Part shown: positions 31,477-41,400 of the stretch, piece by piece
How the letters are laid out: every line of letters begins with the position of its first letter
Numbering within the stretch: position 1 is the stretch's first letter
Assembly: GCA_018829565.1 (NCBI GenBank)
Contig: JAHJTW010000039.1
Location: forward strand, 1 to 41,854
From: a bacterium
Lineage (GTDB): Bacteria > Krumholzibacteriota > Krumholzibacteriia > LZORAL124-64-63
Reading direction: 5' to 3'
DNA: 41,854 nucleotides
Program-made: the position numbers and the translations under genes
Notes under the pieces: generated by a model
The model's database searches: none
Told to the model about the DNA's origin: nothing
What the model saw: the letters and a program-made list of their open reading frames with translations, nothing else

Positions 31477-33116
31477 GACCCCTCCCCGTCCCCGCCGCCG
31501 GCCCCGCCGGAATCCCCGGATTCCGACACGGGCCAGATGGCCTCGCGCAGGCCGCCGTGGACGCTCGCGGTCTTCTCCAGCCCCAGCAGAACCGGGCCCA
31601 GGGCCGCGGCGGCCTCCCGGACCAGGACCGAGCGCGAACCCACCGCCGTCGCCGCCAGGCTGCCGGCCAGGCCGTGCACGTAGGCCCCCAGCAGGGCGGC
31701 CGCCAGGGCGGGCATGCCCTGGGCCAGCAGACCTGCGAGCAGGCCGGTCAGGACGTCCCCCGACCCGCCCCTCGCTAGGGCATCGTCGCCGCTGGGATTG
31801 ATGAACACCCTTCCGTCCGGAGCGGCGATGACCGTGGGGCTCCCCTTGAGCATGACCACGGCGTTCCAGGCGGCGGCGGCCTGGGCCGCAAGTTCGTACC
31901 GCCGAGCCTGGACCTCGGCGGCCGGCAGCCCCCACAGGCGGGAGAATTCACCCGGGTGCGGTGTCATGACCACGTGGCCGTGGGCGAAGCGGGGGCGGAT
32001 CTCACGTCGCGCGTAGGCCCCCAGGGCGTCCGCGTCGACCACCAGGGGCAGGGGACAGGTTTCCAGCGCACCGATCAGCCAGGCGTCGGTGGCCTCGTCG
32101 GCGTCCAGCCCTGGCCCGATCCCCAGGGCGGACTGGCCCGCCAGCAGGTCGGCCCAGGCCCCATCGCCCGGGGCGGCGATGGTTCCCGTTTCCGTGCAGG
32201 GCAGGGGCCGCTGCAGCACCTCGGGCAGGCCTCCGCGCAGGGCGATCTCCAGACAATCGGGCGCCGCCAGGGTGACCAGACCCGCGCCGGAACGCAGGGC
32301 GCCCAGCGCCGCCAGGTGAGCCGCGCCGCCGTAGCTCCGCGAACCGGCGACCAGCAGCGACTTCCCGAACCGGTACTTGTGGGCCCAGGTGGGCCGGGAC
32401 GGCAGAAGGGCGGCGTAATCCTCCCGCTCGAGATAATGGATGTTCGGGGCATGCCGGTTGCAGACCTCCTCGGCGAAACCGATGTCCACCACCTCGATGT
32501 CGCCGGTGAAGTCCCGCCCCGGAGCCTGCAGCAGACCCAGCTTGGGCAGGCCCACGGTGATGGTCAGGTCGCAGGCGACGGCCACCGGATCCACCCGGCC
32601 GTCGTCCCCGCCCACCCCTGACGGGATGTCCAGGGCGACGCAGGGCATCCCCGCATCGTTGACCGCCCGGAACAGGGTCGCGTACTCGGCCCTCAGGGGA
32701 GGCCTGACCCCGGTGCCGAAGACGGCGTCGACCACCACGCACGCCCCCTCGCTCAGTTCCTCGAAGGTCTCGGCCCAGTCGGACGGCTCCACCGCCACGA
32801 CCTCGACCGACCGGGGCAGGCGCTTGAAGTTGGCGCCCGCTTCCGGAGACAGATCCTCGGGTCGGGCCAGCTGCATGACCGTCACGTCCCAGCCCTCGCC
32901 CTCCAGCAGCCGGGCGACGACCAGGCCGTCACCCCCGTTGTTGCCCTTGCCGCAAAGGACCAGGACTCCGCCGTCCAGATCCTCGTCGGCGAGGAAATCG
33001 AGCAGGATTTCGGCCATGGCCTCGCCCGCGCGCTCCATGAGATCCAGGCCCGATACGCCCCCCTCGATGGTCTCCCGGTCGATGGCCGCCATCTGGGCGG
33101 ATGTGCAGACTCGCAT
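31473..33116 (-). CDS. nnrE/nnrD: Bifunctional NAD(P)HX epimerase/dehydratase
   Basis: The protein is 547 residues from ATG 33116, whose ribosome site GGAGAG lies in the end of the HAD gene. The N-terminal epimerase half has GKGNNGGDGLVVARLL (56-71) and ALDIPSGVGGDDG. The C-terminal ADP-dependent dehydratase half (about 245-540) has MTPHPGEFSRL, MLKGSPTVIAAPDG and ARGGSGDVLTG. It repairs hydrated NADH and NADPH in two steps. The last 20 residues are Gly/Ser/Asp-rich and disordered. Fused NnrE-NnrD proteins are the common bacterial form. Confidence 0.95.
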   Translation of the reverse strand: MRVCTSAQMAAIDRETIEGGVSGLDLMERAGEAMAEILLDFLADEDLDGGVLVLCGKGNNGGDGLVVARLLEGEGWDVTVMQLARPEDLSPEAGANFKRLPRSVEVVAVEPSDWAETFEELSEGACVVVDAVFGTGVRPPLRAEYATLFRAVNDAGMPCVALDIPSGVGGDDGRVDPVAVACDLTITVGLPKLGLLQAPGRDFTGDIEVVDIGFAEEVCNRHAPNIHYLEREDYAALLPSRPTWAHKYRFGKSLLVAGSRSYGGAAHLAALGALRSGAGLVTLAAPDCLEIALRGGLPEVLQRPLPCTETGTIAAPGDGAWADLLAGQSALGIGPGLDADEATDAWLIGALETCPLPLVVDADALGAYARREIRPRFAHGHVVMTPHPGEFSRLWGLPAAEVQARRYELAAQAAAAWNAVVMLKGSPTVIAAPDGRVFINPSGDDALARGGSGDVLTGLLAGLLAQGMPALAAALLGAYVHGLAGSLAATAVGSRSVLVREAAAALGPVLLGLEKTASVHGGLREAIWPVSESGDSGGAGGGDGEGS

Positions 33117-33119
33117 GGG

Positions 33120-33848
33120 TCACTCTCCTGCGGGAAAGCCGTTGAGGGTGTCGAGGATCTCCAGCAGCCGCAGCAGGTCGTCGGCCACGAAGTCGGGTTC
33201 GGTCGAGGGGCCGTCGATCTTGTCGGCGTACTGCGAGTACTCGTCGCCGTAGCGGGCATAGACCGTGTGCATCCCGGCCTTCTGCCCGCCCAGGATGTCT
33301 CGCTCGCGCCAGTCGCCGATGATGACCGCCCGTTGCGGCTGGACCTCCAGCATCTCCAGGGCCATGGTGAACCCCCGGGGGTCCGGCTTGCGGATGCCGG
33401 TGTCGTCAAAGGTGAGCACCAGGTCGAAGGTGTGCTGCAGGCCCAGGCTCGTCAGCCGGATCCAGGCCTCGAACCGGGGGGCGTCGCTGACCACGGCGAG
33501 CTTGTACCCATCCTTGAGCAGGCGGTTCAGGACCATCTTGGCATGGGGATAAAGCACCAGGGACCCGTCCCGCGCCCGCCGGTAGGCGACCACCGCGGCC
33601 GCCAGGATGCGGTCGTCGACGTGGCCGATGGTCTCCTCCAGGAAGAGGTTGAACACACGCTGGTGCTCGATGCCCCGGGCCTTGTAGATGGCGAAGATCC
33701 TGTCCACCGCCTCGCGCCGGGCGACGGGCAGGCCGGCGTCGATCATGGCGTCCACGGCCCCGGTGATGGACATCTCCTTGGCCCGCATGAAATCGGTCAG
33801 GGTGTTGTCGAGGTCGAAGATGACCGCCTGGATCCGGCGCTCGCTCAT
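33120..33848 (-). CDS. HAD-superfamily hydrolase
   Basis: The protein is 242 residues from ATG 33848, with GGGAGGCGGG upstream. Motif I is FDLDNTLTDF (nucleophile D12, acid D14), motif II VVSDAP, motif III KPDP and motif IV GDWRERDILGGQKAG. The helical C1 cap sits between motifs I and II. It is probably a phosphatase acting on a small phosphorylated metabolite, with unknown substrate. It leads the operon with nnrE/nnrD and tsaD, and the gap to the next gene is 3 bases. Confidence 0.9.
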   Translation of the reverse strand: MSERRIQAVIFDLDNTLTDFMRAKEMSITGAVDAMIDAGLPVARREAVDRIFAIYKARGIEHQRVFNLFLEETIGHVDDRILAAAVVAYRRARDGSLVLYPHAKMVLNRLLKDGYKLAVVSDAPRFEAWIRLTSLGLQHTFDLVLTFDDTGIRKPDPRGFTMALEMLEVQPQRAVIIGDWRERDILGGQKAGMHTVYARYGDEYSQYADKIDGPSTEPDFVADDLLRLLEILDTLNGFPAGE

Positions 33849-34047
33849 GGGCCCGCCTCCCTTTGACAGGGTAACTCTCCAATAGTAACCTGAACCGTCA
33901 GCGATTGCACAATCGATCTGTGCGGTTCATCAGCAAGGCCCCGGCCAGGAGATCCCGACCCTGGATCCACAGCGCCCCGCCCCCCATTCTCCCCGCCCCG
34001 GGGGACCCTGCCTGTGGACCGCCTGGAGCAGCCTGCGCATCCTGGCG

Positions 34048-34788
34048 TTGGCCGCCATGCTGCTGAGCGCCAACTTCCTGTGTCAGATCCTGGTCTACAA
34101 CCTGGGGACCGGTCTGTCTCTGCCGGTGATCGCCGGGGCCCTCCTGGGGGTCATGCTGCCGCTCGGGGTCATCTTTCCCGCCCAGGGCTTCTCCGCCGCG
34201 CGGGACCTGCGGCTCGGCCCGGTCGCCGCGCCCGTCCTGGCCGTCTCGGTGCTGACGGCCCTGGCCTCTCTGGCCCCCAACTCCCTGCTGGGCACCCTTT
34301 CCCTCAGCCTGCACCCCCCTGACCCCCAGTGGATCTCCTTCACCCGGGACAACCAGGACCACACCCTGCCCGGCATCCTGCTGACCGTGGCTGCCGGCGT
34401 GGTCTTCGCCCCCATCGCCGAGGAGATCGTCTTCCGCGGCCTGGTCCAGCGCCTGGCGTCACGCACCTGGGGACCGGCCCCCGCCGTGGTGATCTCGGCC
34501 CTGCTGTTCGGACTGGTCCACGGGCAGCCGTGGTTCCTGTTCGGCCTGATCGGGGTGGGTCTGGTCCTGGGTTTCATCTTCGAGACGACGCGGTCCCTGC
34601 GGGCCTGCATCGTGGCCCACGCGGTGCACAACGGGGTGTCGCTGGCTCTGGAATTCAACGGCGGGTACGACTACACCGATCCCCCCCCCCTGACCCCCGG
34701 CGATTGGATCTGGGCGGGGGGATCGCTGATCGTTCTCATCGGCCTGGGCTGGATCCTCCGGACCATGACGGCCCGGAGCCCGGAATGA
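34048..34788 (+). CDS. CPBP-family (Abi/CAAX-type) intramembrane protease
   Basis: The protein has at least 246 residues and about 6-8 membrane segments. Catalytic motifs are EEIVFRG, FGLVHG and HAVHNG, so the family's glutamate and histidine residues are all present. The start is unclear. TTG 34048 and ATG 34057 have no ribosome site and cut into a hydrophobic segment. The frame is open back to 33889, and AGGAG at 33947 precedes a CTG at 33961, which would add 29 residues. The substrate is unknown; relatives cleave prenylated or membrane proteins and some protect against bacteriocins. It is convergent with the zinc-ribbon gene, with only 6 bases between stops. Confidence 0.85.
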   Translation: MAAMLLSANFLCQILVYNLGTGLSLPVIAGALLGVMLPLGVIFPAQGFSAARDLRLGPVAAPVLAVSVLTALASLAPNSLLGTLSLSLHPPDPQWISFTRDNQDHTLPGILLTVAAGVVFAPIAEEIVFRGLVQRLASRTWGPAPAVVISALLFGLVHGQPWFLFGLIGVGLVLGFIFETTRSLRACIVAHAVHNGVSLALEFNGGYDYTDPPPLTPGDWIWAGGSLIVLIGLGWILRTMTARSPE

Positions 34789-34794
34789 GGCCCG

Positions 34795-34980
34795 TCAGCG
34801 CGCCTCCTCGCCGATCCTCCGCCCCTGGCTGATCTCCCCGTTGTCGATGCGGATGCTGAAACCGCAGCGGGGATTGTGACACACCCAGGCTTTATAATGG
34901 ATGGCCGCGCCGTCCCTTCCGTAATCGGATAGGGGGAGCAGGAGGCCGTCCTCGCACTTCTTGCAGACCGGGAAATCCAT
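34795..34980 (-). CDS. Small zinc-ribbon protein
   Basis: The protein is 61 residues from ATG 34980, with AAGGAG 6 bases upstream. CKKC near the N-terminus and CHNPRC in the middle could bind one zinc. The rest is charged and soluble. Similar little proteins are common as uncharacterised genes in anaerobes. No function can be given. Confidence 0.72.
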   Translation of the reverse strand: MDFPVCKKCEDGLLLPLSDYGRDGAAIHYKAWVCHNPRCGFSIRIDNGEISQGRRIGEEAR

Positions 34981-35153
34981 GGTGAACTCCTTGGGCCGGA
35001 TCAGGGGCGCATTCCTGCCGAGGTCCGCATGACGGGACGGCAAGGGATGACCATGAACGTGAAATCCTATCACGAAGATGGGATTAATGCCATCCATTTA
35101 TGGAGGAATCCCGGGATGACGGAGCCCGTGAGGACCCCCGGTGCGGATGGGGC

Positions 35154-36434
35154 TCAGGTCTTTTGCGGCTTCTTCCGCGCCGCAGGAAACAGCACGTTGT
35201 TGAGGATCAGGCGATAACCCGGAGACGTGGGATACAGGTCCAGATCGGTCGGAGGATCCCCCACCCGATGCTGGTAATCCTCCGGATCGTGTCCCCCCAG
35301 GAAGGTCCAGGTCCCCATACCCTGCTTGCCGTGGATGTACTTGACCTCGTCGGTCCCCTCCACCGCCGCCAGCACGGTCACCGCCCGCTTGAGGTGCTTC
35401 CGCTGGAAACCGGTGGTCTGCCCCAGGAATCCGTTGATCACGTTGACGTGGTTCTGGGTGAGCATCGCCGGCACCGGATCGTACTTTGCCGCGAAGGCGA
35501 ACAGGGTGAAGTAGTCCGCCATGGCGCCCCTCATCTGGGCGTAGTTGCTGGTGTCCAGGTCGGAGAACTCGTACTCCAGCGGATTGGTCACCAGCTTGAA
35601 GTCCTCGAAGGCGAAGGTGAGGTCGAAGTCGACCTGGCTGCGGTAGGTCGGATCGTAGGGGGTGCCGTCGAAGGGCTCGGGACAGATGTCGGTGTGCAGC
35701 CAGGCCAGGGCGATGTCGATGGTGTCGGTCGCCGAGCACATCGCGAACAGGAAGCCCCCGCCGTCCACGTAGGCCCGGATGGTCTCGGCCACCGCGTGCT
35801 TCAGTTGCCAGACCGTCGTGAAGCCCAGGGCCCGCGCGAGCTCCTCGTGGAAGTGCTTCTGCTCCAGATACCAGGGTTCGAGCCCGAAGGAGACGTAGAA
35901 CTTCCCGTACTGCCCGGTGAAATCCTCGTGGTGCAGGTGCAGCCAGTCGTAATCGCCCAGCTTGCCCGCCAGCACGTCCTGGTCGTACACGACGTCGTAG
36001 GAGACCTCGGCGTAGGTGAGGGCGAGCGTCACAGCGTCGTCCCAGGGCTGCATGTTGGGCGGACTGTAGACGGCGATGCGGGGCGGCTTCTCCAGCAGGA
36101 CCTCCTCCATGTTCTCCTGGGCCATCACCTGCCGGATGCTCTCGCGTTCGCCCTCGTCGATGACCCGGAAATCGACGCCCAGCAGGCGCGCGTCCAGGCG
36201 GGCCCGCTGGGTGTCCTCCATGAGGAAGCTGCCACCGCGATAGTTCAGCAGCCAGTTGACGTTCTCGCCCGCCTCCAGGCAGTGGAAGGCCACCCCATAG
36301 GCGCGCAGGTGGTTCCCCTGCTCCAGGTCCATGGGGATCAGGATGTACTCGGCGGCCGCGGCCCCTCCGGCCGGCAGCAACACCATCAGCATGAAGATCA
36401 TCGCGGTCATCCGGAAGCGGTCCGGCCTGGTCAT
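35154..36434 (-). CDS. Secreted protein of the family mislabelled 'asparagine synthetase B'
   Basis: The protein is 426 residues from ATG 36434, overlapping the TPR gene stop as ATGA. A signal peptide (MIFMLMVLLPAGGAAAA) is followed by YILIPMDLEQGNHLRAYGVA and VNWLLNYRGGSFLM. I recognise this pattern from a family that databases often label asparagine synthetase B. The label does not fit: there is no N-terminal catalytic Cys of a glutaminase and no SGGxDS ATP loop. The exported middle part (YSPPNMQPWDDAVTLALTYA, then GGFLFAMCSATDTIDIAL) recalls glutamine-amidotransferase-like folds of the kind seen in ThuA/DUF4159 proteins, but this is a guess. It is the third gene of the DUF4175 operon and probably works in the periplasm. 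Confidence 0.75.
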   Translation of the reverse strand: MTRPDRFRMTAMIFMLMVLLPAGGAAAAEYILIPMDLEQGNHLRAYGVAFHCLEAGENVNWLLNYRGGSFLMEDTQRARLDARLLGVDFRVIDEGERESIRQVMAQENMEEVLLEKPPRIAVYSPPNMQPWDDAVTLALTYAEVSYDVVYDQDVLAGKLGDYDWLHLHHEDFTGQYGKFYVSFGLEPWYLEQKHFHEELARALGFTTVWQLKHAVAETIRAYVDGGGFLFAMCSATDTIDIALAWLHTDICPEPFDGTPYDPTYRSQVDFDLTFAFEDFKLVTNPLEYEFSDLDTSNYAQMRGAMADYFTLFAFAAKYDPVPAMLTQNHVNVINGFLGQTTGFQRKHLKRAVTVLAAVEGTDEVKYIHGKQGMGTWTFLGGHDPEDYQHRVGDPPTDLDLYPTSPGYRLILNNVLFPAARKKPQKT

Positions 36435-38413
36435 GGCAGTTTCCTCAGTTCGTCGCGGACGTCGTCGATGAACAGGTAGTCGGGATACTGGGCGAGCAGG
36501 CGGTTCCACACCTGCTGGGCCTCGGTGGCCCGGCCGGCGTCCATCAGCAGCGCACCCTCGCCGGCCATGGCCAAGGCGGCGTAACGGCCGTCGGCGTGCT
36601 CCTGGTAGATGGTCTGCAGGGCCAGGCGCGCACCCTCGATATCGCCCGCCTCGGCACGCGCCCCCGCCAGTTCGTACAACCCCCGCTCCAGCAGGTATTG
36701 CTTGGCATCCGGGTCCACCCGCAGGGTGGCCTCCTGGACGAAATCCTCCAGGGCCGCCAGGCGGGCGGACGGCCGATCAACCAGATCGTACATGACGGCG
36801 CGGGCGTAGAAGCCGATGATCTCCGGACCGCCCGTGGGATTGTCCAGTTCCTCGGCGATGGCCAGGCCCAGTTCCAGGGCGTCGTTGGAGTAGGAGGCCG
36901 CGGGGTTGTCCATGGCCACCACCGCGAAGCGGTCCCGGGCGGTGACGTAGTGACCTTCGGCCAGGTCGAGGCGCGCCAGGTGGTAGTGGGCGAAGCCACC
37001 GGCCTCGCGGAAGTGGGGATCGCGGCCGAGCTGGGTCAGGACGGTGCGGCCGCGGGCCGTATCCCCGGCGGCGAGATAGCATTCGCCCAGGGTGAGGCGG
37101 GCCAGGGCGATGCCCTCGGTCGGCAGGTCGAGATCCAGGAGAAGGCGTTCGAGGCTGCGGGCCGCGCCCGAGGGATCCCCCAGCTCACTGCGGACGTAGC
37201 GCGCCAGCTTGATCTGCGAGGAGTACAGGCGTTCGCTGCTGGGATTGATCTCCCGGACCCTGCGGAGCAGCGCGCTGAACCGGTCGGCCGCAGCCCGGGG
37301 ATCGGCGCCCAGGCTGCCCGCCTCCAGGGCGCTTTCGCACACCTCGGCAAGCTGATCGGCCGCCCTCCTCCTCAGCAGGGCGTCCGGCTGATCGGGGCCC
37401 ATGAAGGCCTCCAGGACCCGCAGCAGGTAATCGATGGTCGCCTGGTACTGGCGGTCGACCGGCAGCAGGCCCAGTTCCGTGTTCAGGGTGGCGACGTTCT
37501 GCATGAGCAACAGGGCGGTGGCGGGATTCGCCACCAGGGGGGCCGCCTGCTCCCAGGCCAGGTCCGCCGCTCCTTGCACCAGGTCCATGTTGGCGGCCAG
37601 GACCTTCTCCGCCGCCGCCGCCCGCGGTTCCTGGGCCCTCGCCCGGATCCCATCGCGGAATTCCCGGTGGCGGACGGGATCGTACAGACCGTCGAGCAGG
37701 TCGGTCCTCACGAGGGAGAGGTTGAAGGGATTGCTGCGCAATTCGGCGCTGACCTGCAGGGCCGCCTCGTCCTGCCGGTCCAGGGACAGCAGCACCGTGG
37801 CCATCTGCCGGGCCATGAACCCCGGCTCGCCCAGCTGGGTGCGCATCGAATCGATCAGCCCCACCGCCAGCGCGGGATAACCCGCATCCAGGCACTGCTC
37901 GATGGCCACCACGGCCGAGCTGCGTCCGTTCGGGCTCTGGGTGATGAACCTCTCCATGGCCGCCCGCGCCGAATCGGGCCGGCCGGCCGCCAGCAGGGAT
38001 CCGGCGAGGCTGCGCCAGAGACCGGGATTCCGCGCCGAGATCTCCAGGGCTTCCCTGGCGATGGCGATGGCCTGCTCGTGATCGCCCTGGAGCTGGGCGA
38101 GCTGGATGCGCCGCGACACCAGATCCCGCTGGAGCAGGGAATGCTGGGACAGCTCGTCGAGCAGGGCCTGGGCCCGGGCGATGCTGCCCAGCGAGAGCAG
38201 CTTGTCCAGCTCCAGCAGGCGGCGGCGCAGATCGAACAGGGAATGGGGATCGGCGCTGCGCGGAGGACGGGGCGCAGGCTGCAGCTGCAGGCCGGGGGAC
38301 TCGGGGTCCACCGTCCGGGGGGTCTGGGCCGCCGACAGGGGCGCGAAGGCGGCAGCGGCCAGCAGCAAGAGAGCCGGGAGGATCACCGGGTGCGGGATCG
38401 GACGCAGGATCAC
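36431..38413 (-). CDS. Periplasmic TPR-repeat protein
   Basis: The protein is 660 residues. The GTG start at 38413 overlaps the DUF4175 stop as GTGA. A signal peptide ends near LSAAQ (residue 30). The rest is alpha-helical, with repeated TPR-like helix pairs such as AQALLDELSQHSLLQRDLVS, LWRSLAGSLLAAGRPDSARA and LTLGECYLAAGDTARGRTVL. It is probably a scaffold. The gene lies between a DUF4175 protein and the secreted protein at 35154, overlapping both, so the three are likely one functional unit. Confidence 0.85.
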   Translation of the reverse strand: MILRPIPHPVILPALLLLAAAAFAPLSAAQTPRTVDPESPGLQLQPAPRPPRSADPHSLFDLRRRLLELDKLLSLGSIARAQALLDELSQHSLLQRDLVSRRIQLAQLQGDHEQAIAIAREALEISARNPGLWRSLAGSLLAAGRPDSARAAMERFITQSPNGRSSAVVAIEQCLDAGYPALAVGLIDSMRTQLGEPGFMARQMATVLLSLDRQDEAALQVSAELRSNPFNLSLVRTDLLDGLYDPVRHREFRDGIRARAQEPRAAAAEKVLAANMDLVQGAADLAWEQAAPLVANPATALLLMQNVATLNTELGLLPVDRQYQATIDYLLRVLEAFMGPDQPDALLRRRAADQLAEVCESALEAGSLGADPRAAADRFSALLRRVREINPSSERLYSSQIKLARYVRSELGDPSGAARSLERLLLDLDLPTEGIALARLTLGECYLAAGDTARGRTVLTQLGRDPHFREAGGFAHYHLARLDLAEGHYVTARDRFAVVAMDNPAASYSNDALELGLAIAEELDNPTGGPEIIGFYARAVMYDLVDRPSARLAALEDFVQEATLRVDPDAKQYLLERGLYELAGARAEAGDIEGARLALQTIYQEHADGRYAALAMAGEGALLMDAGRATEAQQVWNRLLAQYPDYLFIDDVRDELRKLP

Positions 38414-41400
38414 GGCATCTCCCCCCGGTCTTCGCCCGCCCGCAACGGAGGCAGGGGGTCCGCGTCGAGGCGCTGCAGGGAATCCAGGGCGCTGAAGTAG
38501 CGGCGCACCAGGTCCCGGTAGTCCAGCGGAGCGGTGTCCAGGGGCTGGTAGCGCAGGCGGACCCGGGGATCGCCTGCTGCGCCCGGCCCGCCGTCCTGGT
38601 CGCCGTACAGGCGCTCGGCGGTCCGGCTCTCCCGGCGCGAGCTGTAGTCGCGCTGCCGCGCCGAATTGCGGGCGTCGAGCATGCGGCTGAGAATCCGTTC
38701 CTGACGGATCAGGGTCTCCTCGGATACCAGGCCCTCGTCGATCTCCCCCGAGATCGATTCCATGTCCCGGCCGAGCTGGGCCATGTCCCCGAGCAACCGG
38801 CCGCCGTCCTGCCGGATGCGCTCCTGGTCGGCGAGATCCTTCATCTGCCGGGCGAGTTCGCCCTGCCCCTCGCCCAGACGCTTCATCTGGGCGCGGGTCT
38901 CCTGGCTGAGGCCCCGGTTGGCGAGCATCTGCCGCAGCTGCTCGGTGGTTCCGTTCAGCTTGGCCTGCTCCTTGATCATCTGCATGAGCTGGTCGGCCTG
39001 GGAGGGGGACGACTGGCCCGATCCCCCCTGGCCGGTGACCTGCGCCTCGGTGAGCAGGCCGATGATGATGTTGTTGGCCTCGGCCAGGGCATCGGTGCCG
39101 TGCCTCTGGGCGGCCGTCCCCCGGTTCTCCTCCAGGGCGTTGACCCCGTAGCCCATCTGCTCGATCAGGCCGTCCAGCTTCTTCAGCAGGGGCATGATGC
39201 GCATGGGGGCCTCGACCGCCAGCTCGCCCAGCTCGTCGCGCACCTGCACCGCGGCCTTCTGCAGGCGGTGCTGGCCGCGCGTGAGATCCAGGGATCGCAC
39301 GTCCCGCAAGCGGGTGGGGATGCGCCGGGAGATTTCCTCCTGGCGGTGAGACAGCGCGAGCATGTCGGCGGCCAGTCCCCGCAACGAGGTGACCTGGTTC
39401 TGCTGCATGGCCATCTGCATGGCGCCCTGGGACTGGAGCAGGACGTGATAGAGTGATCCGAGATCCCTCATGGCCTGTTCCTGGAGTTTCGCGGCCTGCT
39501 CGGGATCCATCTGCATCAGCTGGTCCCTGGCCTCCTGCATCTTCCCTTCGGCCTGCTGCCGCTCCAGATCCTTCATGGCCTGCTCCAGGGCCTGCTCCAT
39601 GGCGCTCTCGGGAGAGGGTTGCTGGTCCTGCGGCCGGTTCTCCTGCTGCTCCTTCAGGGACTCCAGGGCCGCCTCCATGCGCTTCTGCAGCTCCTCCATG
39701 TCCTTGTTGAGGGCTTCCTGGCGCTCGGCGAGGCGGGCAGCCTCCTCCTCGGACCCCGCTTCCGGCTCGGTACCTTCCTCGCCGTCGGCTCCCTCCTGGT
39801 CGTCCTGGCCTTCCTGGCCATCCGGGCCCTCCTGCCCTTCCTGACCCTCCTGGTCCTCACCGGTCCGCTTGCCGTCCTCCTCGCCGGTTTCGCCTTCCTC
39901 CTGGCCGTCCCCTTCCCGGTTCGGGTCCTGCTGGTCGCCGGAGTCAGCGGCGGCGTCCCGGTTCTGCTCGGCCAGCTGCCGGGTCAGATCAGCCAGTTCC
40001 TGCTGGTCCTGGAGCATCTTCTCCAGCAAGGAGGTCAATCCCTCCAGCTCCTGCTCCCGGCTCATCCGTTCGAGCATGGCCAGGGCGGCATCCATGCGGC
40101 GCGCCAGCTCCTGCTGGTTCCGGGCGACTTCCTGGACGGCCTGGGCGATCTCCTCGGGGGTCAGCCGGTCCGCGCCCGACTCCATCTTATCCAGGAGCTT
40201 TTCGAGGTAATCGCTGTCCTGACGGTCGAGAAGCTGGGCCAGATCCTCGGCCTTCTCCAGCTGCTGGGGCGAGGACAGCTGGTTGGTCGCCATGTTCTCG
40301 AGCTGCGTGCGCAGCTGTTCGGCGATGGAGGACAGCTCGTCCTGGAGAGCGCGGTGGCGTTCGAGGGCCGCCTCCATTTCCTGCTGGCGGGTCCAGTCCG
40401 GGTCGGGATTCTTCATCAACTCGCGGGTGAGCCGGTCCAGGTCGGCGGCCAGGGCCTGGTTCAGGCGCCGGGCCTCGTCCAGCTCGGCCTTGCGGTCCTC
40501 GTTGGACCGGGCCTGGTCTGCGAGGACGTCCGACGCGGAGGGCAGGATCAGGCGCAGGATTCCCGAACGGCTCGTATTGGCCGGCCCCGGCTCGCGGTTG
40601 TCGCGTGCTTCGGCCACGATCTCCAGACCCTGGCCCGCCACCAGATCCAGACGTTCCAGGGCCAGGTTCAGGTCGGCCCGCAGGACCAGGCCCCCCGAAC
40701 CGGCGGTGTCGGTGTCGGCCTCGATCTGCCACTCGCCGACGGGTGAATCCCAGGCCAACCACCGGCCTGTCCCGCCGGGGAAGAAGAACCCCCCGTACCA
40801 TCGGTCCTCATCTCCGCCGGTGCCCAGGGGGCGCAGGTAAAGGGCCAGGCCGGCGATGCCGAAATCGTCGGCCGCATCCACGGCCAACTCCACGGTTCCG
40901 GCCAGGGGCAGGATGCCGTCGTCCTGCGGCCGTTCCAGCCGCACGACCGGGGCGCCGTCCTCGAGGGCGGCGAGCTTGTACTGGAGGGGCGCCAGGTTGG
41001 CCAGGCCGACCGAATCCCGCAGGGTGACGTTGAAGGCGGTTTCCCCGGTGACCGTCAGGCTCCCGGTGAATTCCCGGCCATCGATGGCCAGGGGGACCGT
41101 GTCCCCGGAGGCCAGGGCCAGTCCCGCTGCGACCACCCCCAGGTTCAGCCTGCCCCTCAGCTGGACCTCGCTGCCCGCCGGGACCTCGAGGAACGAGGGC
41201 AGGACCGCCACCGTCTGGGCGGGGGTCCGGGTATAGGCCGGTGGAACGATCCTGGCGGAGATCGCCGTCACCAGCGGGTGATGCCTGACGGGCAGGAAGC
41301 GCGGTTCGGAAACCCTCTCACCCCGCCGGAACCTCCAGGAAAAACCCTCGCGCACGTCCTCGATCCGGGCCGTCCAGCGGCGGTACGGGGCGGGCAGACC

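Noticed and set aside
39700-39920. CRISPR array or tandem DNA repeat
   Set aside because: The repetition is irregular, within a coding frame, and reflects an acidic low-complexity protein tract.
39619-40746. 375-codon Leu-rich plus-strand frame resembling a membrane protein
   Set aside because: It is the complement of Gln/Glu-rich coiled-coil codons in the DUF4175 gene (CAG and GAG read back as CTG and CTC).
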